DNA from: Halomonas alkaliantarctica
GTDB lineage: Bacteria; Pseudomonadota; Gammaproteobacteria; Pseudomonadales; Halomonadaceae
Assembly (NCBI RefSeq): GCF_029854215.1
Contig: NZ_CP122961.1
Span: 930,001 to 994,000, forward strand
DNA length: 64,000 bases
Direction: 5' to 3'
This document shows, piece after piece, positions 1-10,500 of this stretch. A program made the translations under genes and the position numbers. The notes beneath the pieces were generated by a model. That model was not told where the DNA came from, made no database searches, and saw only the letters and a program-made list of their open reading frames with translations. How positions within the stretch are numbered: the first letter of the stretch is position 1; each line of letters opens with the position of its first letter.

Positions 1-1
1 C

Positions 2-1012
2 TCCGAGCTAGTGCGCCAATGGTTTGAGCGCTATCCGTCGATTCCCCTGGTCAATGCCTATGGCCCTGCTGAATGTGCCGATGACGTATCCCTGCACTTA
101 CTGCGTAGCGACGATGACGAATACGTAGCCGTGGTGCCGATCGGTAAGCCGGCCGATAACACTCAGCTAATCGTTCTCGACAACCAGCTGAACCCACTAC
201 TAACGGGGGTGAGTGGCGAGCTATATGTCGCCGGTGTTGGTGTTGGGCGGGGTTACCTGAACCAGCCGCAGCTGACGGCGGAGCGCTTCGTGCCCAACCC
301 GTTTTCCGATGTGCCTGGAGAGCGGCTTTACCGGACAGGCGATCTTGCCCGCTATCGCACCGATGGCGTGCTTGAATACATCGGACGCACCGATCAGCAG
401 GTCAAGATACGGGGCCAGCGCATTGAGCTGGGAGAGATAGCATCTCGGTTGGTGGAATTCGATGTTATACGAGAAGCGGTAGTGGTGGCCCAGAAAGGGC
501 CAGGAGGCGCCAGGTTAGTGGCTTATGCCGTCGCCCAGCCACATGAACTGATCGATACGGCCGAGCTACGCGAGCGTCTAGGGCAGGTATTGCCCGACTA
601 TATGGTGCCAAGTTTAGTGGTAATGCTCAATGCCTTACCACTAACGCCCAACGGCAAGGTGGATCGCAAAGCATTGCCCGAGCCCGACTTCGCCAGTAGC
701 GCGCAATATGAGCCACCCCAAGGTGAGACGGAAGAGACGCTAGCGGCGATTTGGAGCGAGGTGCTGGGTGTCGAGCGGGTAGGGCGTCACGACAACTTCT
801 TCGAGTTAGGGGGGCATTCGCTGTTGGCTCTTAAAGTGCAATCTAAAGTGGAAGAACATTTCGATATACGTCTCCCTCTCCGCAGCTATTTCGAACACGC
901 TACATTGGCCTCTATGGGTGAGCCCATTCAGGAAAGCAGGGGAGGTGCGAAAGAGAGCGAGAGCGCTCAACTCGAAAAGATGGCAGCGCTATTAGACGGT
1001 ATGGAGAGCTGA
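2..1012 (+). CDS. Non-ribosomal peptide synthetase, C-terminal fragment (A-T)
   Basis: This is the 3' end of an NRPS gene whose start lies before the window; the frame is open from base 2. It shows the second half of an adenylation domain (NAYGPAE core, GELYVAGVGVGRGY, YRTGDLARY, VKIRGQRIELGEI, NGKVDRKALP). A carrier domain follows with the pantetheine motif DNFFELGGHS. After the carrier there is only a tail of about 45 residues that may dock to the next protein. The visible specificity positions read A-D-D plus the invariant Lys, as in diaminobutyrate codes (DIWELTADDK); the first half of the code is outside the window, so Dab is a weak inference. The stop codon is one base before the next NRPS start. 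Confidence 0.93.
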   Translation, partial: SELVRQWFERYPSIPLVNAYGPAECADDVSLHLLRSDDDEYVAVVPIGKPADNTQLIVLDNQLNPLLTGVSGELYVAGVGVGRGYLNQPQLTAERFVPNPFSDVPGERLYRTGDLARYRTDGVLEYIGRTDQQVKIRGQRIELGEIASRLVEFDVIREAVVVAQKGPGGARLVAYAVAQPHELIDTAELRERLGQVLPDYMVPSLVVMLNALPLTPNGKVDRKALPEPDFASSAQYEPPQGETEETLAAIWSEVLGVERVGRHDNFFELGGHSLLALKVQSKVEEHFDIRLPLRSYFEHATLASMGEPIQESRGGAKESESAQLEKMAALLDGMES

Positions 1013-1013
1013 T

Positions 1014-4000
1014 ATGGAACTCAATAAACACACGATTGCTGAGCGCTTCGCACACCTGCCACGAGACAAGCAGAGCGTATTTCTTGAGGCATTAAGACAA
1101 CAGGGGATCGACTTTTCGCAGTTGCCAATCGTTAGGTCTAAGAACCAAGAGAGCAGAACACTCTCCTACGCCCAACTACGCCAGTGGTTTCTGTGGCGCA
1201 TGGATCCCCAAAGCAGCGCCTACCATATCACGGGTGCCGTGACCCTTAAGGGAACTCTTGACTCTGAAGCATTGCGGGGGAGCTTCGCGGCTTTAGTAGC
1301 ACGCCATGAGGCATTGCACACGGTGTTCCGTGACGATGGTGAAAGCGAGGCAGTGCAAGTGGTGCAGGCTGAAAATAACTTCGCATTGTCTGATATTGAC
1401 CTGAGCCATGTGCCGAAGGGTGAGCGAGAAGCGGCAATAGAGAGTCAGGTTACGCGGCTTTGCAATGACCCTTTCGATCTGGAGCAAGGGCCACTATTGC
1501 GGGTGGGACTATTGCGTTTAGCTGAAGAAGAGCAGCTGTTGGTGGTAGTAATGCACCACATTGTCTCCGATGGCTGGTCGATACAGTTGATCATCGATGA
1601 GTTTGCTGCGGACTACTCCGCTCGGGTAATGGGTGAGACGTGGCAGCCGCCAGCCTTGCCGATTCAGTACGCTGATTATGCACTCTGGCAGCGTCAATGG
1701 ATGGACGCGGGTGAGAAAGAGTGTCAACTCGCCTACTGGAAGGCGGAACTAGGTGACGAACACCCAGTGCTGCAACTGCCGACTGATCGCCCGCGTCGCA
1801 ACGATGGATATTATCACACTGCACGCCACCACATGGTACTTCCAGAACCGTTAGTGAGAGGATTGCGTCAACGAGTTCAGACTCAGGGAGCTACCCTGTT
1901 TATGACGCTACTGACGGGCTTACAGGTGTTGTTGTATCGATATACTGGGCAGGAAAATATTCGTATAGGCGTGCCAATCGCCAATCGGCATCGTACAGAA
2001 ACTCAAGGAGTGGTAGGGCTTTTCGTCAATACTCAGGTGATGTGCAATCAGTTAAATGGTCGCCTGAGTTTGGCCGAAGCGCTAGAGCAGGCAAAACGTG
2101 CGGCGCTTGGTGCTCAAGAACATCAAGATCTGCCTTTTGAGCAGTTAGTAGAAGCGCTGCAGCCGGAGCGCAGCCTGAGTCACACACCACTATTTCAAGT
2201 GATGTTCAATTATCAGCAGCAGGATCATAGTGCGCTGAAGACACTACCAGGATTGGAGTTGAGTACCAGGCCACTAGAAAAGAAAGAGGCAAAGTTCGAG
2301 CTGACGCTAAATGTGGAGGAGTGTAATGATGGTTACCTGAAGGCAAGTTTTATTTATGCTGAAGAGCTGTTTGATTCCATCACCATTGGACGACTGGCGC
2401 GGCATTATGTCGTTTTTTTAAAGGCGCTGGCAGAGATGCCAGAACGTGCGTTGAGTGATATCGAACTACTTGATAAGAATGAACAGCATCAATTGAAGAA
2501 ATGGGCAGGCAACACTCAACGATACCCCGATATTCTAGCTATTCATCATCTAATTGAACGCCAAGCAGCGGCAGCCTCCGATATCACAGCGCTAGTATTC
2601 GAAGATCAGTCACTCAGCTACGCCGAACTCAATACCCGCGCCAATCGCTTGGCGAACTATCTGATTGATTTAGGTGTAAAACCTGAAACCCGAGTAGGCA
2701 TCGCTATGGAGCGCTCAGTTGAGATGGTGGCGGGATTACTGGCTATTCTCAAGGCGGGTGGCACTTATGTGCCGCTGGATCCGGATTATCCCGCCGAGCG
2801 GCTGGATTATATGGTCGAAGACAGCGGCATAACGATGTTGGTCACACAGCAACACATACGTGAGACGCTGCCGGTAACTGATGGAGTGAGCATTATTGAG
2901 CTGGATCGATTAGATGTGGCACACCATGCCTCTACCAATCCGGAAGTGGTACTGCACAGCGAACATCTAGCCTACGTGATTTACACCTCAGGCTCTACTG
3001 GAAGACCTAAGGGGGTTGGGATCACGCATGGCGCTCTGAGCAATTACGTTGAAGGGGTGCTGGAGGTTTTAGCGTTATCTGATGATGCTCGTCGTTTTGC
3101 AATGGTGTCGACAATAGCCGCGGATTTAGGCCATACCATGCTATTCGGCGCCTTGTACAAGGGGCAAACTCTTCATTTGATTTCATCTGATAGCACGCTT
3201 GATCCAGACGCTTTTACTAGATACATGCATGATCATGAGATTGATGTCCTCAAAATAGTGCCTAGCCATTTGCGCGCACTAATGAGTGTAAAGAGTCCAT
3301 TAAATACATTGCCGAGAAGGTGTTTAGTTCTTGGGGGGGAGGTAAGCGATTGGTCTCTGGTTAAATGGATCTCAGACCTAAATCCATCTTGTCAAATTGT
3401 TAACCATTATGGCCCCACTGAGACAACTGTCGGAGCATTGACACAAAGATATGAAAGTGCTGATCAGCGAGCATCTACGCTACCGATTGGCGCCCCCTTG
3501 CGTAACATGCAAATTCGGGTACTTGACCCTTGGATGAACCTTGTGCCTCAAGGAGTGAACGGTGAACTTTATCTAGGGGGGGTGGGGTTGGCCCGCGGTT
3601 ATTTGGGGCGTCTTGATATGACGGCGGAACGATTTGTAGCTGACCCCTTTAGTGAAGGAGAACGTTTATATCGCACCGGTGATAGTGTGCGGCAATTGCC
3701 AGATGGTAGCTTGGAATTCCTTAGCCGTATGGATGATCAAGTTAAAATCCGCGGTTATCGGGTGGAGTTGGGGGAAGTTCAAGCGCAGTTGCTATTGCAA
3801 CTGGCGCTTCGCGAGGCGGTGGTGGTCTCCCAAGATGGAGCTAGTGGTTCGAGGCTGGTGGCTTATGTGGTTCCTCAGGCAGGCATTGAACTTGACGCCA
3901 CCTCAATACGCGAGCAGTTGAGCCAACATCTGCCAGACTATATGGTGCCGGGAGCCGTGGTCACGCTCGATGCACTGCCGCTGAATGCCAACGGTAAGGT

Positions 4001-7000
4001 AGACCGCAAGGCGCTGCCCGCACCGGATTTGGCCGGAAGCCAGCGGTACGAACCTCCGCAGGGCGAGGTAGAAGTCGTTCTCGCAAAAATCTGGTCCGAA
4101 ATATTTGGCGTGGAGCGGATTGGCCGTCACGACAACTTTTTTGAACTGGGTGGTCATTCCTTGCTAGCCCTGAAAGTGCTGGAGAAAATGCGGCAATGGG
4201 GCTTGACGGCGCAGGTACGCACGCTGTTCCAATCCCCTGAACTGACGGCCTTTGCCAAGGCATTAACTCAGGCATCAGAGCGGCAGGAAATCAGCATTCC
4301 GCCCAACCGGATTCCAGATGGCTGCTCGGCAATCCAGCCCGAGATGCTGCCTTTGATCGAACTCAATGGTGAAGAAATCAGCGCCATCGAAGCGGCAGTG
4401 CCCGGCGGCGCCCGCAATATTCAGGATATCTATCCCTTGGCACCGCTACAGGAGGGCATTCTTTTCCACCATCGGCTTCAGGAAGAGGGCGATGCCTATG
4501 TGACCCAACACTTGCTTGGCTTCGACAGCCGAGAGCAGCTGGAAGCCTTTACTGCCGGTTTTAACCAGCTGGTTACCCGCCACGATATCCTGCGTACCGC
4601 CGTGCTTTGGGAAGGATTACGAGAGCCGGTGCAGGTGGTATGTCGCCATGCTGAGCTTGAGCTTGAATGGTTAGACTTTGATTATGCTTCTTCGCTTAGT
4701 GTCGCTGAACAATTGAATGCTGAGGTGGATCCGGATCATCATCGCCTTGATGTGCGCCACGCACCGATGCTGCGGGCGGTAGCTGCATACGATGCCGGGC
4801 ATGGGCGATGGTTGCTACAGTTACCTAGCCACCATCTAGTCATGGATCACATCACCCTCGAACGACTGGTAGAAGAGATTGCCTTGATCCAGCAAGGCCG
4901 CGGAGATGAGCTACCTCAACCCCTTCCATTCCGCAATTTCGTTGCCCAGACCCGACTAGGGGTAAGCCAGGAAGAGCATGAAACCTTTTTCCGTGAGCGG
5001 TTGGGCGATATTGAAGAACCGACCGCGCCCTTCGGCCTGTTAGACGTTCGTGGCGATGGCAGCGATATAGAGGAAGTTCGCCTTCCTTTGCCAGCGGAGC
5101 TAGCCCAGCAAGTTCGGCAACAGGCACAGCGCCATGGTGTCAGCACGGCCAGCCTGTTCCATCTGGCCTGGGCGCTGGTGCTGAGTAAAACCACCGGACG
5201 GGACGACGTCGTGTTCGGCACCGTACTTTTCGGCCGCATGCAAGGCATCGAAGGTTCCGAGCGAGCTCTGGGGATGTTTATCAATACGCTTCCAGTGTGT
5301 GTCAAAACAGGTTCCCAGAGTGTTGATAAGTGTCTACGCCACACCCACGATACTCTTTCTGAGCTAATGCATCACGAACATGCCAGCCTCGGACTGGCGC
5401 AGCGATGCAGTGGGTTACCCGGTGGAGCTCCTCTATTCTCGAGCCTGTTGAACTATCGTTATAGCGTTCCCCAACAAGAGAAAAATCCAATCCATACCTG
5501 GGAGGGTATGGAGACATTGGGTGTCCAGGAACGTACTAACTACCCTATTGGCATGTCAGTGGATGACCAGGGGGAGGGCTTTCAGTTAGTAGGGCAGGTG
5601 AGCCGCACGATTGGTGCACAAAGGTTATGTGATTACATGGAAGCCGCTGTAGCGGGCATCGTGGCAAGCCTGCAGCATACACCGCAGCAAGCGATAAGTG
5701 AGATCAGCCTTCTAGGAGAAGAAGAACGGCGGTTGCTAAGCAAGTGGGGAGTGAATTCATACCAGCATCCCAATACTCAGCCAGTCCATCATTTGATCGA
5801 GCGCCATACCGAGGTAACGCCCGAGGCTACTGCATTAGTATTTGAAGATCAGTCACTCAGCTACGCCGAACTCAATACCCGTGCCAACCAATTGGCCCAC
5901 TATCTGATCGAACTAGGCGTAAAGCCCGAGACCCGGGTGGGTATCGCCATAGAACGCTCCATCGAAATGGTGGTGGGGCTGCTGGCTACTCTCAAGGCGG
6001 GGGGCGCCTATGTGCCACTGGATCCCGAGTATCCTTCAGAGCGGCTGGCCTTCATCGCCGAAGATAGTGGCATTGAACTGCTGCTGACCCAGCGCCACTT
6101 GCACGAGTCATTGCCGGTAGCGGATGGACTCAGCGTTATCGAATTGGATCGGCTGGACGTGGCACATCACGCTGCTACCAATCCAGCGGTGGCGCTGCAT
6201 GGCGAGCACCTCGCCTACGTGATTTACACCTCGGGTTCCACCGGGCGGCCCAAGGGCGCTGCCATCCGCCATGATGCCTTGACCAACTGCATGGTCTGGA
6301 TGCAGGAGACCTACCAGCTCACCGATACCGATGCCGTACTGCACAAGGCGCCATTCGGGTTCGACGTGTCGGTATGGGAGATTTTCTGGCCGCTGAGTGT
6401 TGGGGCCCGTTTGGTAATCGCCCAGCCGGGTGACCACCGGGATCCCGCACGCATCATTGAGCTGATTCAGCGGCACGGAGTCACCACGCTCAATTTTGTG
6501 CCCTCAATGCTCAAGGCCTTTCTGGCCTATCCCGATGTTAAAACCAAGACGCGGCTCAAGCATATTATGTGCGGTGGTGAGGCCGTTCCAGCGACGCTAC
6601 AGCAAGATGTGGCTGAATGTCTTGATGGTGCCCACCTGCATGATCTGTATGGCCCCACCGAAACTACTATTCATGTCACTCACTGGTGGTGTCGTGATGA
6701 CGCTCACCGCCAGATTCCCATTGGGCGATCCATTAGTGGTACCCGCACCTACGTCTTGGATGGTGATCTTAACTTGGCACCGCCAGGAGTCGCTGGCGAA
6801 CTCTATCTCGGCGGGGTAAGCCTGGCCCGTGGCTATCTCAATCGCAGTGATCTAACGTCGGAGCGCTTTATCGCTGATCCGTTCGCAGCAGGGGAACGTC
6901 TCTACCGCACCGGCGACTTGGTGCGCTGGCGGGAGGATGGCCAGCTTGAGTACCTGGGGCGTCTTGATCACCAGGTGAAGATTCGCGGCCTGCGCATTGA

Positions 7001-7586
7001 GCTTGGCGAGATCGAAGCCGAACTGCTCTCTCAGCCGGAGGTTCGGGAAGCGGTGGTGGTCGCTCAAGAAGGTCCCTATGGTTCCAGGCTGGTGGCCTAT
7101 GTGGTTTCCGAAGCTGACAGTGAACTCAATAGCACCTCACTACGCGAAGCACTGGGGCAACGACTACCAGATTATATGGTGCCGGGCGTCATGGTCACGC
7201 TCGATGCTCTGCCGCTGAATGCCAACGGCAAAGTCGACCGCAAGGCCCTGCCCGAGCCGGAGTTGACCAGTGGTTTGCAGTGCGAACCGCCTCAAGGTGA
7301 AACGGAAGAGGCGCTGGCGACGATTTGGAGCGAGGTGCTGGGTGTCAAGCGAGTAGGGCGTCACGACAACTTCTTCGAGTTAGGGGGGCATTCTCTGCTT
7401 GCTGTGCAGATGGTGGCACATGTTCAAGCTGATATGCAGGTTGAGCTTCATATATCTGAAGTATTCAAGAATCCGCTTCTACACGCTTTAGCAGAATGTA
7501 TTGTCGGGTTAAACCACGGGCACTCCTTAGAGCAGTCGCTCTCTGACATTGATTCCTTCATCGACAGCATGGATACCGTTCAATGA
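1014..7586 (+). CDS. Non-ribosomal peptide synthetase, two modules (C-A-T-C*-A-T)
   Basis: A 2190-residue bimodular siderophore synthetase. Domain order: C domain (HHIVSDG near residue 181), A domain (YTSGSTGRPKG near 657), carrier (GGHS near 1048), a second C-type domain (HHRLQEEGD near 1152; HHLVMDH near 1273), A domain (YTSGSTG near 1737) and carrier (Ser near 2127). Read by eye, the first A domain has code DLTKVGHVGK, one change from the Asp code DLTKVGHIGK. The second reads DVWNMGLIHK, between Thr (DFWNIGMVHK) and hydroxyornithine (DMENLGLINK). The second C domain matches the dual epimerization/condensation signature HH[I/L]xxxxGD except for Arg at position 3, so the Asp is probably converted to D. 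An acidic C-terminal tail may dock to the next synthetase, whose ATG overlaps this stop. Confidence 0.95.
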   Translation: MELNKHTIAERFAHLPRDKQSVFLEALRQQGIDFSQLPIVRSKNQESRTLSYAQLRQWFLWRMDPQSSAYHITGAVTLKGTLDSEALRGSFAALVARHEALHTVFRDDGESEAVQVVQAENNFALSDIDLSHVPKGEREAAIESQVTRLCNDPFDLEQGPLLRVGLLRLAEEEQLLVVVMHHIVSDGWSIQLIIDEFAADYSARVMGETWQPPALPIQYADYALWQRQWMDAGEKECQLAYWKAELGDEHPVLQLPTDRPRRNDGYYHTARHHMVLPEPLVRGLRQRVQTQGATLFMTLLTGLQVLLYRYTGQENIRIGVPIANRHRTETQGVVGLFVNTQVMCNQLNGRLSLAEALEQAKRAALGAQEHQDLPFEQLVEALQPERSLSHTPLFQVMFNYQQQDHSALKTLPGLELSTRPLEKKEAKFELTLNVEECNDGYLKASFIYAEELFDSITIGRLARHYVVFLKALAEMPERALSDIELLDKNEQHQLKKWAGNTQRYPDILAIHHLIERQAAAASDITALVFEDQSLSYAELNTRANRLANYLIDLGVKPETRVGIAMERSVEMVAGLLAILKAGGTYVPLDPDYPAERLDYMVEDSGITMLVTQQHIRETLPVTDGVSIIELDRLDVAHHASTNPEVVLHSEHLAYVIYTSGSTGRPKGVGITHGALSNYVEGVLEVLALSDDARRFAMVSTIAADLGHTMLFGALYKGQTLHLISSDSTLDPDAFTRYMHDHEIDVLKIVPSHLRALMSVKSPLNTLPRRCLVLGGEVSDWSLVKWISDLNPSCQIVNHYGPTETTVGALTQRYESADQRASTLPIGAPLRNMQIRVLDPWMNLVPQGVNGELYLGGVGLARGYLGRLDMTAERFVADPFSEGERLYRTGDSVRQLPDGSLEFLSRMDDQVKIRGYRVELGEVQAQLLLQLALREAVVVSQDGASGSRLVAYVVPQAGIELDATSIREQLSQHLPDYMVPGAVVTLDALPLNANGKVDRKALPAPDLAGSQRYEPPQGEVEVVLAKIWSEIFGVERIGRHDNFFELGGHSLLALKVLEKMRQWGLTAQVRTLFQSPELTAFAKALTQASERQEISIPPNRIPDGCSAIQPEMLPLIELNGEEISAIEAAVPGGARNIQDIYPLAPLQEGILFHHRLQEEGDAYVTQHLLGFDSREQLEAFTAGFNQLVTRHDILRTAVLWEGLREPVQVVCRHAELELEWLDFDYASSLSVAEQLNAEVDPDHHRLDVRHAPMLRAVAAYDAGHGRWLLQLPSHHLVMDHITLERLVEEIALIQQGRGDELPQPLPFRNFVAQTRLGVSQEEHETFFRERLGDIEEPTAPFGLLDVRGDGSDIEEVRLPLPAELAQQVRQQAQRHGVSTASLFHLAWALVLSKTTGRDDVVFGTVLFGRMQGIEGSERALGMFINTLPVCVKTGSQSVDKCLRHTHDTLSELMHHEHASLGLAQRCSGLPGGAPLFSSLLNYRYSVPQQEKNPIHTWEGMETLGVQERTNYPIGMSVDDQGEGFQLVGQVSRTIGAQRLCDYMEAAVAGIVASLQHTPQQAISEISLLGEEERRLLSKWGVNSYQHPNTQPVHHLIERHTEVTPEATALVFEDQSLSYAELNTRANQLAHYLIELGVKPETRVGIAIERSIEMVVGLLATLKAGGAYVPLDPEYPSERLAFIAEDSGIELLLTQRHLHESLPVADGLSVIELDRLDVAHHAATNPAVALHGEHLAYVIYTSGSTGRPKGAAIRHDALTNCMVWMQETYQLTDTDAVLHKAPFGFDVSVWEIFWPLSVGARLVIAQPGDHRDPARIIELIQRHGVTTLNFVPSMLKAFLAYPDVKTKTRLKHIMCGGEAVPATLQQDVAECLDGAHLHDLYGPTETTIHVTHWWCRDDAHRQIPIGRSISGTRTYVLDGDLNLAPPGVAGELYLGGVSLARGYLNRSDLTSERFIADPFAAGERLYRTGDLVRWREDGQLEYLGRLDHQVKIRGLRIELGEIEAELLSQPEVREAVVVAQEGPYGSRLVAYVVSEADSELNSTSLREALGQRLPDYMVPGVMVTLDALPLNANGKVDRKALPEPELTSGLQCEPPQGETEEALATIWSEVLGVKRVGRHDNFFELGGHSLLAVQMVAHVQADMQVELHISEVFKNPLLHALAECIVGLNHGHSLEQSLSDIDSFIDSMDTVQ

Positions 7587-10500
7587 GTAATATCGATACC
7601 CGTCGTATTGCGGAGCGCTTTGCCGGATTGCCTAGTGAGCAGCGCCGTGTGGTTTACGACAAGATTCGTACTCAAGGATTGGGCATTGGCCAATTTCCTA
7701 TTCTTAGGCGCCCTGTATCACAACAGACAATTTGCTCACCCTCTTATGCCCAACTTCGCCAGTGGTTCCTGTGGCGCTTGGATCCCCAGAGCAGCGCTTA
7801 CCATATTAGTGGTGCTCTGTCCCTTGAGGGGGCGCTGGATACTGAAGCACTGTGGGGTAGCTTCACCGCCTTGATTTCTCGTCATGAGGCATTGCGCACG
7901 GTGTTCCGTGACGACGGCGAGGGAGAGATGATGCAAGTGGTTCAGGCCGAGAACAACTTTGCATGGTGCGAAGTTGAGCTAAACCATATGCCGAAGGATG
8001 AGCGCAAAGCAGTATTAGAAGATCAGATTGATCGGCTTTGTAATGACCCTTTCGATCTGGAACAGGGGCCGCTGTTGCGTGTAGGGCTACTACGTTTAGC
8101 AGAAGAGAAGCACCTTTTGGTGGTGGTAATGCACCACATCATCTCCGATGGCTGGTCGATGCAGTTGATCATCGATGAGTTTGCTGCGGACTACTCCGCT
8201 CGAGTTACAGGAGGAGCCTGGCAGCCACCCGCTTTGCCGATTCAATATGCCGATTATGCACTATGGCAGCGTCAGTGGATGGAGGCGGGTGAAAAGGAGC
8301 GTCAACTGGCCTATTGGCAGGCGGAGCTGGGAGATGAACACCCGATATTGCAACTGCCGACCGACCGCCCACGCCGTAACGATGGCCACTATCACGCTGC
8401 ACGCCACGCAATAGTGCTTCCTGCCTCGGTAGTGAGCAAATTGCGTCAGCAGGCCCAGGCGAAGGGCGCCACCCTGTTTATGACGCTACTGACAGGTTTC
8501 CAGTCACTGCTATATCGCTATACGGGAGAAGAAGATATCCGGGTCGGAGTTCCGATCGCCAACCGCCACCGCACGGAAACCCAAGGCGTGGTGGGCTTCT
8601 TCGTTAATACGCAAGTACTCCGTAACCCGTTGAATGGTCGCCTGAGCTTGGCTAAGGCGCTGGAGCAGGGAAAACGTGCGGCGCTGGGCGCGCAAGAGCA
8701 TCAGGATCTTCCTTTTGAACAGTTAGTGGAGGCGCTGCAGCCGGATCGTAATCTGAGCCAGACGCCGCTATTCCAGGTGATGTTCAACCACCAGTGGCAG
8801 GATCATGGCGAGTTGCCGACTCTGCCAGGACTGAACCTAAGCAGTTGGCCACTAGATAAGGGCGAGGCGCAGTTCGAGCTGACGCTGGATGTGGTTGAGC
8901 GCGCGGATGATTTCCTGAAGGCAAGTTTTGTTTATGCAAAAGAGTTGTTCGATTCAATTACCATTGAGCGTCTAGCGCAGCACTATACGGCTATGCTACA
9001 GGCGCTGGTAGAGATGCCGGAGTGTGCGCTGGGCGATATTGAATTGCTAGATAAAGGCGAACAACGTCAATTACAGGAGTGGGGGGAAAGCTCTCAACGG
9101 TATCCCGACGCATCATCTGTTCACCACCTGATCGAGCTGCAGGCTGCTGCAACCCCAGAGACCACGGCACTAGTATTTGAAGAGCAGTCACTTAGCTACA
9201 CCGAACTTAACATCCGAGCTAATCGCTTGGCCCACTACCTGATCGGCCTAGGCGTAAAACCTGAGACGCGGGTGGGTATCGCTGTTGAGCGCTCCATCGA
9301 GATGGTGGTGGGGCTGCTGGCGATCCTCAAGGCGGGGGGCGCCTACGTGCCGTTGGATCCGGATTACCCTGCCGAGCGACTGGCCTATATGGTCAAGGAC
9401 AGCGGCATCGAGCTTCTGCTTACCCAGCAGCATCTTCGCGATACGCTGCCGGTGGCCGATGGGCTGAACGTCATTGAGTTGGATCAGTTGAATATTGCTC
9501 ACCATGCGCCGACCAATCCGAACGTGGCCCTGCACGGCGAAAATCTTGCTTATGTGATCTACACCTCAGGCTCCACCGGGCGGCCCAAGGGCGCAGCCAA
9601 CCGCCACCAAGCGCTGATCAATCGCCTACAGTGGATGCAGAAGGTCTACGGTCTAACGTCCGACGATGCGGTGCTGCAGAAGACGCCGTTCAGCTTCGAC
9701 GTCTCGGTGTGGGAGTTCTTCTGGCCGCTGATGCAGGGGGCACAACTGGTGATGGCGCCACCAGGTGCCCATCGTGAGCCGACGCTGTTGGTCGAATTAA
9801 TACGCACTCATAAGATTACCACGCTGCACTTCGTGCCGTCGATGCTGCAGGCCTTCCTGGCTCATGGTGAGGTAAAAACCTGTACCAGTCTGATGCGACT
9901 GGTATGCAGCGGCGAAGCGCTGCCGGCGGAGCTGCAGAATCAGATATTTGCTCGCTTGCCTCATACGGCGCTCTATAACCTCTACGGCCCCACCGAAGCG
10001 GCGATTGATGTTACCCACTGGACGTGCCAAGACGATGGGCGCAATCAGGTAGCGATTGGCCAACCGATCACCGGTATCCGCACCTACGTACTGGACGGCG
10101 ATCTCAACTTGGCGCCTCCCGGGGTCGCTGGCGAACTCTATCTTGGTGGCGTGGGCTTGGCGCGGGGCTATCTGCACCGCCCTGATCTGACCGCAGAACG
10201 CTTTATCACCGATCCATTTATGCAAGGCGAACGCCTCTACCGCACCGGCGACCTGGTGCGCTGGCGGGAGGATGGCCAGCTCGAGTACCTGGGCCGGCTC
10301 GATCATCAAGTGAAGATCCGCGGCCTGCGTATCGAGCTTGGCGAGATCGAAGCTGAACTGCTCTCTCAGCCGGAGGTTCGCGAGGCGGTAGTGGTGGCAC
10401 AAGAAAGTTATAGTGGCTCGAGGCTGGTGGCGTATGTGGTTCCCCAAGCCGACAGTGAACTCGATACCAGCTCACTGCGAGAAGCGCTGGGGCAACGACT